DNA from: an uncultured Clostridia bacterium
GTDB taxonomy: Bacteria > Bacillota > Clostridia > JAAYHZ01
Length of the DNA stretch: 7,035 nt
Direction of reading: 5' to 3'
NCBI GenBank assembly: GCA_937894465.1
Contig: CALCRE010000262.1
Coordinates: 1 to 7,035 of the forward strand
Shown here: piece after piece, positions 6,839 through 7,035 of the stretch
Layout of the letters: each line of letters starts with the position of its first letter
Numbering within the stretch: position 1 is the first letter of the stretch
The notes under the pieces: model-generated
What the model was told of the DNA's origin: nothing
What the model saw: the letters and a program-made list of their open reading frames with translations, nothing else
Database searches by the model: none
Position numbers and translations under genes: made by a program

Positions 6839-6867
6839 AGTATATCATATATTTGATAGTTTTACGA
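6839..6867 (-). promoter_or_regulatory. Toxin-antitoxin promoter with palindromic operator
   Basis: On the minus strand TATACT (6844-6839) is a good -10, 5/6 matches, 31 nt before the antitoxin start. TCGTAA (6867-6862) at 17 nt spacing is a weak -35. Between them, touching the -10, a 16-bp near-palindrome runs 6843-6858 (TATCATATATTTGATA), with one mismatched pair. Such modules are normally autorepressed by the antitoxin or the complex, so this is the likely binding site. That role is inferred from position. Confidence 0.5.
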
Positions 6868-7035
6868 TGAAGGTAATCCCTATAATACATATTATTGGCT
6901 GTGATTGTGATTGGAATAGTGAAATTCATAAAAGATCTATGGTTAAGGTGTATTATCCACCTCTTACATATACAAGTAAATAGTTAATTGTTAAACCCCA
7001 TAACCCGCTAGTATCTAGCGTTTTGAGATTTTTTA
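6868..7035. other. Gene-free right end with a short terminal hairpin
   Basis: No convincing gene is seen here. CGCTAG (7006-7011) and CTAGCG (7015-7020) form a perfect 6-bp stem with loop TAT, followed by TTTTGAGATTTTTTA. On the plus strand this has the shape of a weak intrinsic terminator, but no gene in the window feeds it. It could instead belong to a feature just beyond the edge. Confidence 0.4.

Noticed and set aside
6575..6856. Hydrophobic 93-codon plus-strand frame resembling a small membrane protein.
   Set aside because: It is the antisense of the antitoxin gene; the leucine/serine-rich look comes from complementing Glu/Lys-rich codons, and there is no ribosome binding site.
6867..6983. 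Plus-strand 38-codon frame starting MKVIPIIHIIGCD.
   Set aside because: No ribosome binding site or promoter, no recognisable motif, and it starts inside the toxin-antitoxin promoter region.
1..7035. CRISPR arrays, tRNA or rRNA genes, insertion sequence ends.
   Set aside because: No regularly spaced repeats, cloverleaf-like or rRNA-like stretches, transposase motifs or paired terminal inverted repeats were seen.

Overview
This is AT-rich chromosomal DNA with strong Shine-Dalgarno sites (GGAGG-like, 6-9 nt before ATG), canonical sigma-A-type promoters and tight hairpin/T-run terminators. Together with the gene types this points to a low-GC Bacillota, probably an anaerobic or gut-type Clostridia or relative. 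The species cannot be fixed from the sequence alone.

Left part (1-4508) is a sugar/acid catabolic locus. A glycoside hydrolase family 2 beta-mannosidase-like gene runs leftwards and leaves the window before its end (1-1604, minus). It is transcribed divergently from a GntP-family permease (1827-3185, plus) across a 222-bp intergenic region. That region holds a good promoter for each side and a perfect 8-bp inverted repeat just after the permease -10 box. The permease ends in a strong terminator. A glycerate kinase gene (3324-4463, plus) follows with its own promoter. The permease/kinase pair suggests uptake of glycerate (or a similar hydroxy acid) and phosphorylation to phosphoglycerate for glycolysis.

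Middle part (4509-5800): a two-gene leftward unit, a GNAT acetyltransferase (5128-5664) followed 38 bp later by a small nitroreductase-family flavoprotein (4526-5089). It converges on the kinase gene over a shared bidirectional terminator (4467-4508).

Right part (5800-7035) is a scar-like region. It holds an in-frame, internally deleted remnant of a second glycerate kinase (about 5979-6140, plus), about 85% identical in nucleotides to the intact copy over the parts that remain. Directly against it lies an opposite-strand open frame (about 5810-5957) that looks like the tail of another lost gene. Next comes a two-gene toxin-antitoxin module, minus strand: a small antitoxin (6592-6807) overlapping a PIN-domain ribonuclease toxin (6183-6605), with a palindrome over the putative promoter. 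The last 180 bp hold no convincing gene, only a short hairpin with a T-rich tail at the very edge.

No clearly new multi-gene system is visible. The least expected items are the glycerate kinase ghost with a predictable deletion junction, the unidentified gene tail beside it, and the pairing of a GH2 glycosidase with glycerate uptake genes.
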